Shown here piece after piece: positions 1 to 6,248 of a DNA stretch of 11,274 nucleotides. Below the pieces are notes generated by a model, which was given only the letters and a program-made list of their open reading frames with translations, did no database searches and was not told the origin of the DNA. Where the stretch lies: contig DDCR01000123.1 of assembly GCA_002335115.1 (NCBI GenBank), positions 1 through 11,274 of the forward strand, given 5' to 3'. The translations under genes and the position numbers were made by a program. The first letter of the stretch is position 1. Each line of letters starts with the position of its first letter. The DNA is from Oceanospirillaceae bacterium UBA2001 (lineage in GTDB: Bacteria > Pseudomonadota > Gammaproteobacteria > Pseudomonadales > Balneatricaceae).

Positions 1-539
1 TGACTGCGATTAAGATCAACGCCCACATTTTGGAGCAGGCACAAACCACAGAGCTAGTGGGGACTTACGCCCAAGACATTACCTCTCAAGCCGATGCTTT
101 GTATGCAACCATGCGTGATATGATTCAACGCTTAAGGCCAGAGGCCTTAGATGAGTTTGGTCTGAAGGCGGCTGTTGAGCAATGCATGATTGCCTTCCAC
201 TTAGATGAACAAAACATTGATTTAGCCCTGACCATTGATGATTCAGTCAACGACCTAGAAGAAATATATAGCATTGCCAGCTACCGTATTGTGCAAGAAC
301 TGGTCAATAATGCCGTTAAACATGCTCAGCTAAGTTGGCTCAAAGTGCATTTAACTATAACTGACCAACACATGCACATAACGGTTGAAGATAATGGTGT
401 GGGCTTTGATCCCATAGAGAAAAAACTTGGGTTTGGGTTATCTGGTGTAGACGAACGTGCGCGTTCGTTAGGTGGAGTCGTTGATATAAATACTGCAATT
501 GGCAAGGGCGTGAGGGTGTGCGTAAGCATTCCACTCTAG
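1..539 (+). CDS. Sensor histidine kinase, C-terminal part (5' end outside window)
   Basis: The reading frame is open from the left edge (first full codon at 3) to TAG at 537-539, so the gene starts upstream and only the last ~178 codons are visible. It begins inside the dimerisation helices of a HisKA_3 domain: the first residues, TAIKINAHILE, normally follow the phospho-acceptor motif (LHDxLGQxL), so the catalytic His should lie just outside the window. The HATPase_c domain is complete: N-box ELVNNAVKHA (about 297-323), G1 box DNGVGF (390-407) and G2 box GFGLSGVDERA (429-461), ending in a typical GxGVRVxVxIPL strand. This is the NarL/UhpB-type kinase architecture, which phosphorylates a LuxR-type response regulator. 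No response regulator is visible; the next gene is an HTH-cupin protein 36 bases on, possibly cotranscribed. The sensor part and signal are unknown. TTG at 30 is not a credible start because homology continues upstream. Confidence 0.9.
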   Translation, partial: TAIKINAHILEQAQTTELVGTYAQDITSQADALYATMRDMIQRLRPEALDEFGLKAAVEQCMIAFHLDEQNIDLALTIDDSVNDLEEIYSIASYRIVQELVNNAVKHAQLSWLKVHLTITDQHMHITVEDNGVGFDPIEKKLGFGLSGVDERARSLGGVVDINTAIGKGVRVCVSIPL

Positions 540-561
540 GCATGCTGAGTTATTGAAATAT

Positions 562-567
562 AGGGAG
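562..567 (+). promoter_or_regulatory. Shine-Dalgarno deciding the TTG start of the regulator
   Basis: AGGGAG lies 8 bases before TTG at 576. An in-frame TAG at 561-563 excludes any upstream start, so the regulator very probably starts with TTG, which usually lowers translation and would suit a repressor. Confidence 0.7.
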
Positions 568-575
568 TTAAGACT

Positions 576-1121
576 TTGGACTTAGGAGCTAGATTAAAAA
601 CCATTCGTAAACGTTTAGGGCTGTCACAGCGCGAATTAGGTAAGCGTGCAGGAGTCACTAACAGCACCATTTCCATGATTGAAAAAAACACTGTAAGCCC
701 ATCTTTTAGCTCATTACTTAAGGTGCTTAAGGGTTTTCCGATGGGAGTGGAAGAGTTTTTTACCACCGATCTAGTGATGAGTAATCAGGTCGTTTTTAAG
801 GCTGATGAACAGGCTGACATGAGTGCTCAAGGAGTCGCCATAAAGCTCATTGGCCACGGTGTGGCAGAGCGAAACATCTCTTTACTTAGTGAAACTTATC
901 CGCCTGGAGCTGATACTGGTGCCGAGATGATTAAGTACGATGGAGAAGAAGCGGGTATTGTGGTGCAAGGCGAGATTGAACTAACAGTGGATCAGCAGGT
1001 TTATCATTTGGTCACTGGAGATGGTTATTTTTTTCGTACCCATCTGCCCCACCGCTTTCGCAACTTAGGTGAGACAACGGCTAAGGTTGTGAGTGCCAAC
1101 AATGGCAACCTATCCCAATAA
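576..1121 (+). CDS. puuR: HTH (XRE-type)-cupin transcriptional regulator, PuuR/PauR-like
   Basis: 181 residues, close to the usual ~185 of E. coli PuuR. Residues ~6-62 form an XRE/Cro-type helix-turn-helix (RLKTIRKRLGLSQRELGKRAG, then TNSTISMIEKN as the recognition helix, SPSFSSLLKVLKGF), strongly recalling PuuR. Residues ~105-175 are a small cupin barrel (PPGADTGAEM, EAGIVVQGEIELTV, GDGYFF, LPHRFRNLG), which in this family is the probable ligand-sensing part. PuuR and P. aeruginosa PauR are cytoplasmic repressors of gamma-glutamyl-polyamine catabolism genes, relieved by polyamines or their metabolites; that role here is inferred from similarity plus the neighbouring puuB, puuA, puuD and spuBC genes. 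The gene is convergent with puuB, with 17 bases between stop codons and no room for a terminator. The likely target is the divergent region 3811-4091. Start is TTG; the next in-frame start would cut into the HTH. It could be a regulator of another amine pathway, but context favours PuuR. Confidence 0.88.
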   Translation: MDLGARLKTIRKRLGLSQRELGKRAGVTNSTISMIEKNTVSPSFSSLLKVLKGFPMGVEEFFTTDLVMSNQVVFKADEQADMSAQGVAIKLIGHGVAERNISLLSETYPPGADTGAEMIKYDGEEAGIVVQGEIELTVDQQVYHLVTGDGYFFRTHLPHRFRNLGETTAKVVSANNGNLSQ

Positions 1122-1138
1122 CAATACACCCCGATGTA

Positions 1139-2419
1139 CTACAACATATCCCGCAAGCGATACCAAGTCATGGCTAACATGAGTGCGGGGGTTTTTAATA
1201 AAGAACCACCAGGGAAAGGTAGATGGCTAATTTCTTTAAATAAATCAAATCGTTCAGCTTGCCCAGCTACGGCTTCTGCTAGCAGCTTACCGGCCAAGCC
1301 CGTGGCTGCAATGCCGTGTCCTGAAAAGCCTTGTGCAAAGTATAAGTCTTGACCAACGCGGCCAAAGTGAGGGCCTCGATTCATAGTTATAGCGACATTA
1401 CCACCCCATGAATAGGCCATTTTAACGTCAGCCAACTGTGGAAAAACACCCAACATACGCTGACGCATAGAGTGCATGAGGTTTGGTGGTGCTAAGGTAG
1501 AGTAGCTAACACGACCACCAAAAAGCATCCGATAGTCTGCTGATAAGCGAAAGTAATCTAATACAAAATTAACGTCAGCAATGGCCATATTATTATTGAT
1601 TAGGGCTTTGGCTCGCGCTTCCCCCAAGGGCTCTGTGGCGCCAATATAAGTGCCAACTGGCATTATTTTATTGCTAATTTCAGGCACTAGTTTACCCATA
1701 TAGGCGTTACCACAAAAAAGCACTTGTTGGGCTTTAATTTGCCCTTGAGCGGTCTGACAAACATTCGCTTGAGATTTTCTAGTTACCTTAGTTACGGCAG
1801 AGTCAGTATAAATAGTCACGCCTGCATCAAGGGCTGCTTGGGCTAAGCCTAAAGTGTAATTGAGGGGATGAATATGGCCTGAGTTGGCATCAAAAAGACC
1901 ACCAAGATAACGCTCACTCTGCATTTTTAATTGCACGTCCTGCTGGTCCCACAGGGTTAAACTATCATAGCCATAATCTTTTTCTAGGCCGTGTTGCCAC
2001 TCTTCAAGTTCGTTCATTTGGCGGGGCTTTATAGCAGCATGCAAATGGCCTTGCTGCAAATCACACCGTATGTGGTGCTGTTCTACACGCTCTCGAAGAA
2101 CGTCAATGGCCTCAACCGACATGTCCCACATGCTTCTAGCCGCTACCTTACCCGCAGACTTTTCGATCACAGACATGTCACAGCCATAACCAAAAATCAT
2201 CTGTCCACCACTGCGTCCAGAAGCACCCCACCCCACCAAATTAGCTTCAAGCACCGTGACCTTATAGCCCCTTTCTGCAAGATTTAAAGCCGCACTAAGG
2301 CCAGTAATGCCTGCGCCTACAATGCAGATATCCGCACTGTGATGGCCCTGTAAAGTGGGGCATTGCAACTCTTGGTTAGCGCTGGCGGCATAATAAGAGT
2401 GGGTATGGGTTTGGCTCAT
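1139..2419 (-). CDS. puuB: FAD-dependent gamma-glutamylputrescine oxidase (PuuB/PauB family)
   Basis: 426 residues, matching the length of E. coli PuuB. It is a DAO-superfamily flavoprotein: the Rossmann motif is VGAGITG (G35, G37, G40), with E58 at the end of strand 2 (VTVLEA) to hold the FAD ribose, then the family motif GWGASGRSGGQ (63-73) and a C-terminal FAD-binding stretch GFSGHGIAATGLAG (364-377). The known reaction of the family is oxidation of the free amine of gamma-glutamyl-putrescine to gamma-glutamyl-gamma-aminobutyraldehyde with release of ammonia and H2O2. It acts in the cytoplasm; no signal peptide is seen. It lies 14 bases downstream of puuA on the same strand, with an AGGA ribosome site in that gap, so the two are probably one operon. 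It ends convergently with the regulator gene. Other polyamine or amine derivatives (as for Pseudomonas PauB paralogues) remain possible substrates. Confidence 0.88.
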   Translation of the reverse strand: MSQTHTHSYYAASANQELQCPTLQGHHSADICIVGAGITGLSAALNLAERGYKVTVLEANLVGWGASGRSGGQMIFGYGCDMSVIEKSAGKVAARSMWDMSVEAIDVLRERVEQHHIRCDLQQGHLHAAIKPRQMNELEEWQHGLEKDYGYDSLTLWDQQDVQLKMQSERYLGGLFDANSGHIHPLNYTLGLAQAALDAGVTIYTDSAVTKVTRKSQANVCQTAQGQIKAQQVLFCGNAYMGKLVPEISNKIMPVGTYIGATEPLGEARAKALINNNMAIADVNFVLDYFRLSADYRMLFGGRVSYSTLAPPNLMHSMRQRMLGVFPQLADVKMAYSWGGNVAITMNRGPHFGRVGQDLYFAQGFSGHGIAATGLAGKLLAEAVAGQAERFDLFKEISHLPFPGGSLLKTPALMLAMTWYRLRDML

Positions 2420-2433
2420 AAAAATCCTACGGG

Positions 2434-3810
2434 TTAGAGTGTTCGTTGGTACCAGTCTATTTCTAAACTGCTGACGTGGCGGTTAAACTCGGCGTATTCA
2501 TGTTGCTGCACTTGGCTGTAAACGTGGATGAATTTAGCGCCAAAAGCGTTTGCAGAAAACTCACTATCATTCAACATAGCATAGGCATCCACCCAATTTA
2601 GTGGCAAGCTAGAAGTCACTTTTTGAGCTCCATTACCCATCGTTTGGGGGCCTGCAGATAAATTGTGGTTGATACCGTGAAGGGCGCCTGCAAGTAATGC
2701 AGACATGGCCAAATAAGGGTTGGCATCAGCGCCTGCCACACGGTGTTCAATGCGGGTAGCTGCACTTGGGCCATTGGGGACACGCAAGGCAACCGTGCGG
2801 TTATCCACTCCCCATGTTGGCGCCATGGCGACAAAGAAGTCAGGTTGAAAGCGACGATATGAATTCACTTTGGGGCACAGCAGAGCCATAGTTTCAGCCA
2901 TGGTGGCTTGTAAGCCAGCTAAAGCTTTGCTGAGCATCGGATTGGGCTGATGTTGCTGACTGCAAGCGAATACATTGGTGCTAGAAGCATCGAGTAAACT
3001 CATGTGAATGTGCAGACCACTACCTGCTTGATCAGCGTAAGGCTTGGCCATAAAGGTAGCGCCAAAACCATGCTTGCGACTCAGACTTTTAATAATCCGT
3101 TTCAGTAAAATAGCTTGGTCGCAAGCCAGCAGGGGATCTGCAACATGCTGTAAATTGATTTCAAACTGTCCAGGGGCATACTCAGCCACGGCTGTAGATG
3201 TGGGTATGTTTTGCGCTTGGGCAGCCAGCATGATGTCATCCAAAAGAGCACTATAGTCATCGATATTGTCAATCGCATAAACTTGCGTGTCTACTTCGCG
3301 AAGGCCTGTTATCGGCGCAATTGGTGGCTGCAATAGGCCTGAGTCAAGGCGTTTCAAATCGGTGAGGTAGAACTCTAATTCAACCGCTACCACGGGAGTT
3401 AAGTTTTGGGCTTGATACTGATCACAAATTTGATTCAATACCTGGCGTGGGTTAGCAAAGTAAGCCTCACCAGGGGCCTGTTCCATGGTAATTAAACACT
3501 GTGCTATGGGCTTATCCTGCCATGGCACCATGGTTAAGGTATGAGCAATGACTCTGCAGGGCTGGTCACAATCTCCTGTGTCAAAGCCAATACCCGTACT
3601 TTCAACCGTATTACCATTAATATCCAATGCAAATACTGACCCGGGTAAATAAATACCTTGTTCATACACTTTGATTAACTCGTTTGCCGGCACCCGCTTG
3701 CCTCGCAAAATGCCATGTTGGTCTGGCAATAAGATATCCACACTCACAAGGTCTGGGTGAGCGCTCAAAAAAGCTTCAGCCTCACTAGGGGAGGCAATGG
3801 TATGGGGCAT
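2434..3810 (-). CDS. puuA: Gamma-glutamylputrescine synthetase, PuuA type (glutamine synthetase family)
   Basis: 458 residues (E. coli PuuA is 472). It ligates glutamate to putrescine with ATP, the first step of the Puu pathway, in the cytoplasm. Glutamine-synthetase active-site motifs are intact: metal ligands in VAVELEFYL (141-149) and PGQFEINL (213-220), GSGLHIHMSL (263-272), NSYRRF (316-321), DNRTVALR (336-343) and RIEHRVAGADANPYLA (353-368). Specific resemblance to E. coli PuuA is strong, for example the central LQPPxAP and TQVYxxDN segments, so this is the PuuA-like member of the two synthetases in the window. The N-terminal domain has a DxxGILRGKRVP motif (29-41). The start ATG reads inward from the divergent region and is preceded on the minus strand by a purine-rich AAAGAGA about 12 bases upstream. 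puuB follows 14 bases later. The exact amine (putrescine, cadaverine, diaminopropane, spermidine) cannot be read from the sequence. Confidence 0.9.
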   Translation of the reverse strand: MPHTIASPSEAEAFLSAHPDLVSVDILLPDQHGILRGKRVPANELIKVYEQGIYLPGSVFALDINGNTVESTGIGFDTGDCDQPCRVIAHTLTMVPWQDKPIAQCLITMEQAPGEAYFANPRQVLNQICDQYQAQNLTPVVAVELEFYLTDLKRLDSGLLQPPIAPITGLREVDTQVYAIDNIDDYSALLDDIMLAAQAQNIPTSTAVAEYAPGQFEINLQHVADPLLACDQAILLKRIIKSLSRKHGFGATFMAKPYADQAGSGLHIHMSLLDASSTNVFACSQQHQPNPMLSKALAGLQATMAETMALLCPKVNSYRRFQPDFFVAMAPTWGVDNRTVALRVPNGPSAATRIEHRVAGADANPYLAMSALLAGALHGINHNLSAGPQTMGNGAQKVTSSLPLNWVDAYAMLNDSEFSANAFGAKFIHVYSQVQQHEYAEFNRHVSSLEIDWYQRTL

Positions 3811-3991
3811 GAGCTAAAAATCTCTTTCATGGGTCTTTCTAAGATGGTATCAGAATAGAGGTGATAGACAAGCATTCACAGCTTAATGTTTGGAATAATG
3901 TAATTATTTTTTTATAAAAAAGTTGGAATATGAATTAAATTCAATCTTTATTCTTTAATAATTTTATATAAAACATAATATTGGATGTCTT

Positions 3992-4004
3992 TATCAAGTA
4001 TATA
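3992..4004 (+). promoter_or_regulatory. IHF-like site (weak)
   Basis: TATCAAGTATATA matches the remembered IHF consensus WATCAANNNNTTR at all but one of the fixed positions and lies in A+T-rich DNA between the divergent genes. Matches this good occur by chance in such DNA, so this is only a candidate for DNA bending. Confidence 0.2.
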
Positions 4005-4011
4005 CCGAGCA

Positions 4012-4025
4012 GAACACAGGTGTTC
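4012..4025. promoter_or_regulatory. Perfect inverted repeat, candidate operator
   Basis: GAACAC-AG-GTGTTC is a perfect dyad with 6-base arms and a 2-base centre, 66-79 bases before the first possible start of puuD. The right half runs into TGTTCAAAATAATAT (4021-4035), which matches 11 of 15 positions of the inverted form of the E. coli PuuR recognition sequence as I remember it (AAAATATAATGAACA). That makes it the best candidate binding site for the PuuR-like regulator encoded at 576-1121; the assignment is inference. Confidence 0.4.
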
Positions 4026-4091
4026 AAAATAATATACACAGCTATTGAAGGTTAAAACCGCTTTATGCTATGGTCAAACGTCTAACAACAG

Positions 4092-4886
4092 GTGCCTACG
4101 AGGCCATTTAAATCTATGCCAAAACCCCTCATCGGCCTCGTTTGCGAAGTGAACCAAGACGGCCTGCACCCATACCATCGTGTGAGCGAGAAATATGCTC
4201 GTGCAGTGGTTGATGCAATGGGAGCCATACCAGTTCTCATCCCCGCCTTAATCAACAAAAACAATCAGTTAGACATTGATATAGAGGACTTGTTAAGTCA
4301 TCTTCATGGTGTGTTATTGCCTGGTGGCTACAGTAATATAGAACCACATCACTACGGGGCAGCGAGCCGAGCAGGGACTCAGCACGATAAGGCCAGAGAT
4401 AACCTTGCATTAGCTTTAATTCCGGCGGCTATAAAACGAGGTGTGCCTCTGCTCGCCATTTGCCGAGGCTTTCAAGAAATGAATGTTGCATATGGTGGTA
4501 GTTTACATCAGCATGTACAAGAGTTGACCCACTTTAATGACCATCGAGAAAACAAGGCTGATCCCATGGACATTCAATATGGCCATAGTCATCACATTAA
4601 GTTAACTGACCATGGATTGCTCCATACTCTCTATGGTCAGCCAGAAGTGCGGGTCAACTCATTACATGGGCAAGGTATCAATCAATTGGCGCCTGGCTTG
4701 AGGGTTGAGGCGATAGCCGAAGATGGTTTGGTGGAAGCCGTTACTGATCCCAACGGCCAAGCCTTTAATCTGGCAGTGCAATGGCATCCCGAGTATCAAG
4801 TGACTCAGGATGCCTTTTACCAATCTATTTTTACTGCCTTTGCAAGGGCCTGTAATGGGCACCAGCAAAGCCAAGGCGGTCGGTGA
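4092..4886 (+). CDS. puuD: Gamma-glutamyl-gamma-aminobutyrate hydrolase (PuuD/SpuA, peptidase C26 family)
   Basis: 264 residues from GTG at 4092, or 256 from ATG at 4116; E. coli PuuD has 254. The ATG start is attractive because a GAGG (4100-4103) precedes it, although at a long 12-base spacing, while nothing like a ribosome site precedes the GTG. It is a class I glutamine-amidotransferase fold: oxyanion region LLPGGYSNIEPHHYG, nucleophile elbow AICRGFQEMNVAYGG with C124, and VQWHPEYQ with H232 and E234 (numbering from GTG) completing the Cys-His-Glu triad. The reaction is hydrolysis of gamma-glutamyl-GABA to GABA and glutamate in the cytoplasm. It opens the plus-strand operon, 3 bases before the next synthetase gene. 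The order puuD-like, glutamine-synthetase-like, aminotransferase equals spuA-spuB-spuC of P. aeruginosa, so spuA is an equally suitable name. Confidence 0.9.
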   Translation: MPTRPFKSMPKPLIGLVCEVNQDGLHPYHRVSEKYARAVVDAMGAIPVLIPALINKNNQLDIDIEDLLSHLHGVLLPGGYSNIEPHHYGAASRAGTQHDKARDNLALALIPAAIKRGVPLLAICRGFQEMNVAYGGSLHQHVQELTHFNDHRENKADPMDIQYGHSHHIKLTDHGLLHTLYGQPEVRVNSLHGQGINQLAPGLRVEAIAEDGLVEAVTDPNGQAFNLAVQWHPEYQVTQDAFYQSIFTAFARACNGHQQSQGGR

Positions 4887-4889
4887 TTT

Positions 4890-6233
4890 ATGACTAATTT
4901 TAATGGCTTACAAAAATGGTTGCAAGAACATAAAATAACAGAAGTTGAATGTATTGTGAGCGACCTTACCGGTATGGCGCGGGGGAAAATTATGCCTGCG
5001 GCCAAGTTCTGTGATGGCGAAGGCATTCGATTACCAGAAGGCGTTTTAGTCGCCACGGTGACAGGCGACTATCTAGATGACTATAGTATGATCGACCCTG
5101 CAGAAATTGATGTTTATTTAAAGCCAGATCCTAATGCTGCGCATCTATTGCCATGGGCTACTGAGCCTACGGCGCAGATTATTCATGATTGTTATGATCG
5201 CCATGGTGAGTTAGTCGATTTGGCGCCACGCACTATATTGCGCAAGGTGCTGAAGTTATATGCAGATATGGGGCTAACACCTATTGTTGCACCTGAAGCT
5301 GAGTTTTACCTGACCCAAAGAAGCCATAATCCAGACTCTCCCTTGCAAGCCCCTAAAGGTAGAACAGGCCGCGCTGAGACGGGACGTCAGTCTTACAGCA
5401 TTGATGCTGTGAACGAATTTGATCCTCTTTTTGAGGATGTCTATGACTACTGCGAAGCGCAAAATCTTGATGTTGAAACCCTAATTCACGAAGAGGGCTT
5501 AGGGCAAATGGAAATCAACTTTCATCATGGAGAGGCCTTATCCCTAGCAGACCAAGTATTCTTGTTTAAGCGTACCTTGCGAGAGGCTGCCTTTAAACAT
5601 GATCTATCAGCTACCTTCATGGCCAAACCATTGCAGAATCAGCCTGGCAGTTCCATGCACATTCATCAAAGTTTACTCGATGCACAGGGTAATAATATTT
5701 TTGTAGGGGCGGATGGTGGTATCAGTGAAGCTTTAAAGCACTACATTGGCGGTCTACAAAAATACACCAAAGCGGTCACTGCATTATTTGCTCCCAACGT
5801 TAACTCTTACCGACGCTTTTTGAAAGATGAGTCAGCACCAGTCAATATGCACTGGGGCTTTGATAATCGCACGGTTGGTTTGCGTGTGCCAGAAACTTCA
5901 GGCCCTAATATTCGGGTTGAGAATCGAGTTGGGGGCGCTGACGCCAATCCGTATTTAGCCATGGCGGCAACCCTAGCTTGTGGTTATTTAGGTATGCAGG
6001 AACAGCTGGAACCAAGCGCCCCAGTTGAAGGCAGTGCCTATGATAAAGGCACCAGAGAATTACCCCGCAGTCTTACGGAGGCCCTCATCCAGTTGGATCG
6101 ATGTGAGCCCCTGCGAGAAATTTTCGGCGACCGATTTGTGAAAGCTTATGTGGCCGTGAAAGAAAAAGAGAATGATAATTTTATGCAAGTCATCAGTTCT
6201 TGGGAACGTGAATACTTGCTCTTAAGTGTGTAA
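4890..6233 (+). CDS. spuB: Glutamylpolyamine synthetase, SpuB/SpuI type (glutamine synthetase family)
   Basis: 447 residues, typical of the family. All glutamine-synthetase active-site motifs are present: APEAEFYL (134-141), EEGLGQMEINF (201-211), GSSMHIHQSL (253-262), NSYRRF (305-310), DNRTVGLR (325-332) and RVENRVGGADANPYLA (342-357). The N-terminal domain has SDLTGMARGKIMP (24-36), and the C-terminus ISSWEREYLLLSV is the ending I associate with the Pseudomonas SpuB/SpuI group. It differs markedly from the PuuA in this window, sharing mainly the catalytic motifs, so it is a separate subfamily rather than a recent duplicate. The inferred reaction is ATP-dependent gamma-glutamylation of a polyamine or another amine. 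It is tightly coupled to puuD (3 bases) and followed 15 bases later by spuC. Ordinary nitrogen-assimilation glutamine synthetase is unlikely given the length, motifs and neighbours. Confidence 0.86.
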   Translation: MTNFNGLQKWLQEHKITEVECIVSDLTGMARGKIMPAAKFCDGEGIRLPEGVLVATVTGDYLDDYSMIDPAEIDVYLKPDPNAAHLLPWATEPTAQIIHDCYDRHGELVDLAPRTILRKVLKLYADMGLTPIVAPEAEFYLTQRSHNPDSPLQAPKGRTGRAETGRQSYSIDAVNEFDPLFEDVYDYCEAQNLDVETLIHEEGLGQMEINFHHGEALSLADQVFLFKRTLREAAFKHDLSATFMAKPLQNQPGSSMHIHQSLLDAQGNNIFVGADGGISEALKHYIGGLQKYTKAVTALFAPNVNSYRRFLKDESAPVNMHWGFDNRTVGLRVPETSGPNIRVENRVGGADANPYLAMAATLACGYLGMQEQLEPSAPVEGSAYDKGTRELPRSLTEALIQLDRCEPLREIFGDRFVKAYVAVKEKENDNFMQVISSWEREYLLLSV

Positions 6234-6248
6234 TAGGGAATTAACAAG

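Larger units (their letters stand above)
3811..4091. promoter_or_regulatory. A+T-rich divergent promoter region between puuA and puuD
   Basis: These 281 bases separate two outward-facing operons and must hold both promoters. The centre (about 3895-4005) is very A+T-rich and contains palindromes TGAATT-A-AATTCA (3931-3943) and TTTTATATAAAA (3962-3973), plus the stronger dyad listed separately. No -35/-10 pair stands out on either strand; fragments such as TTGGAT (3981) and TATGCT (4064) are badly spaced, so individual promoters are not assigned. No open reading frame with credible coding character was seen. The arrangement suits common repression by the nearby PuuR-like protein. Confidence 0.6.

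Noticed and set aside
30..32. TTG as the true start of the kinase gene
   Set aside because: The frame is open to the left edge and the upstream residues TAIKINAHI fit the HisKA_3 helix, so the gene is truncated by the window.
1991..2287. A 98-residue plus-strand open frame opposite puuB
   Set aside because: It is fully covered by the conserved FAD-binding N-terminal half of puuB on the other strand and shows no family resemblance.
3811..4091. Sigma-54 promoter in the divergent region
   Set aside because: No TGGC-N8-TGC type -24/-12 element could be found on either strand.
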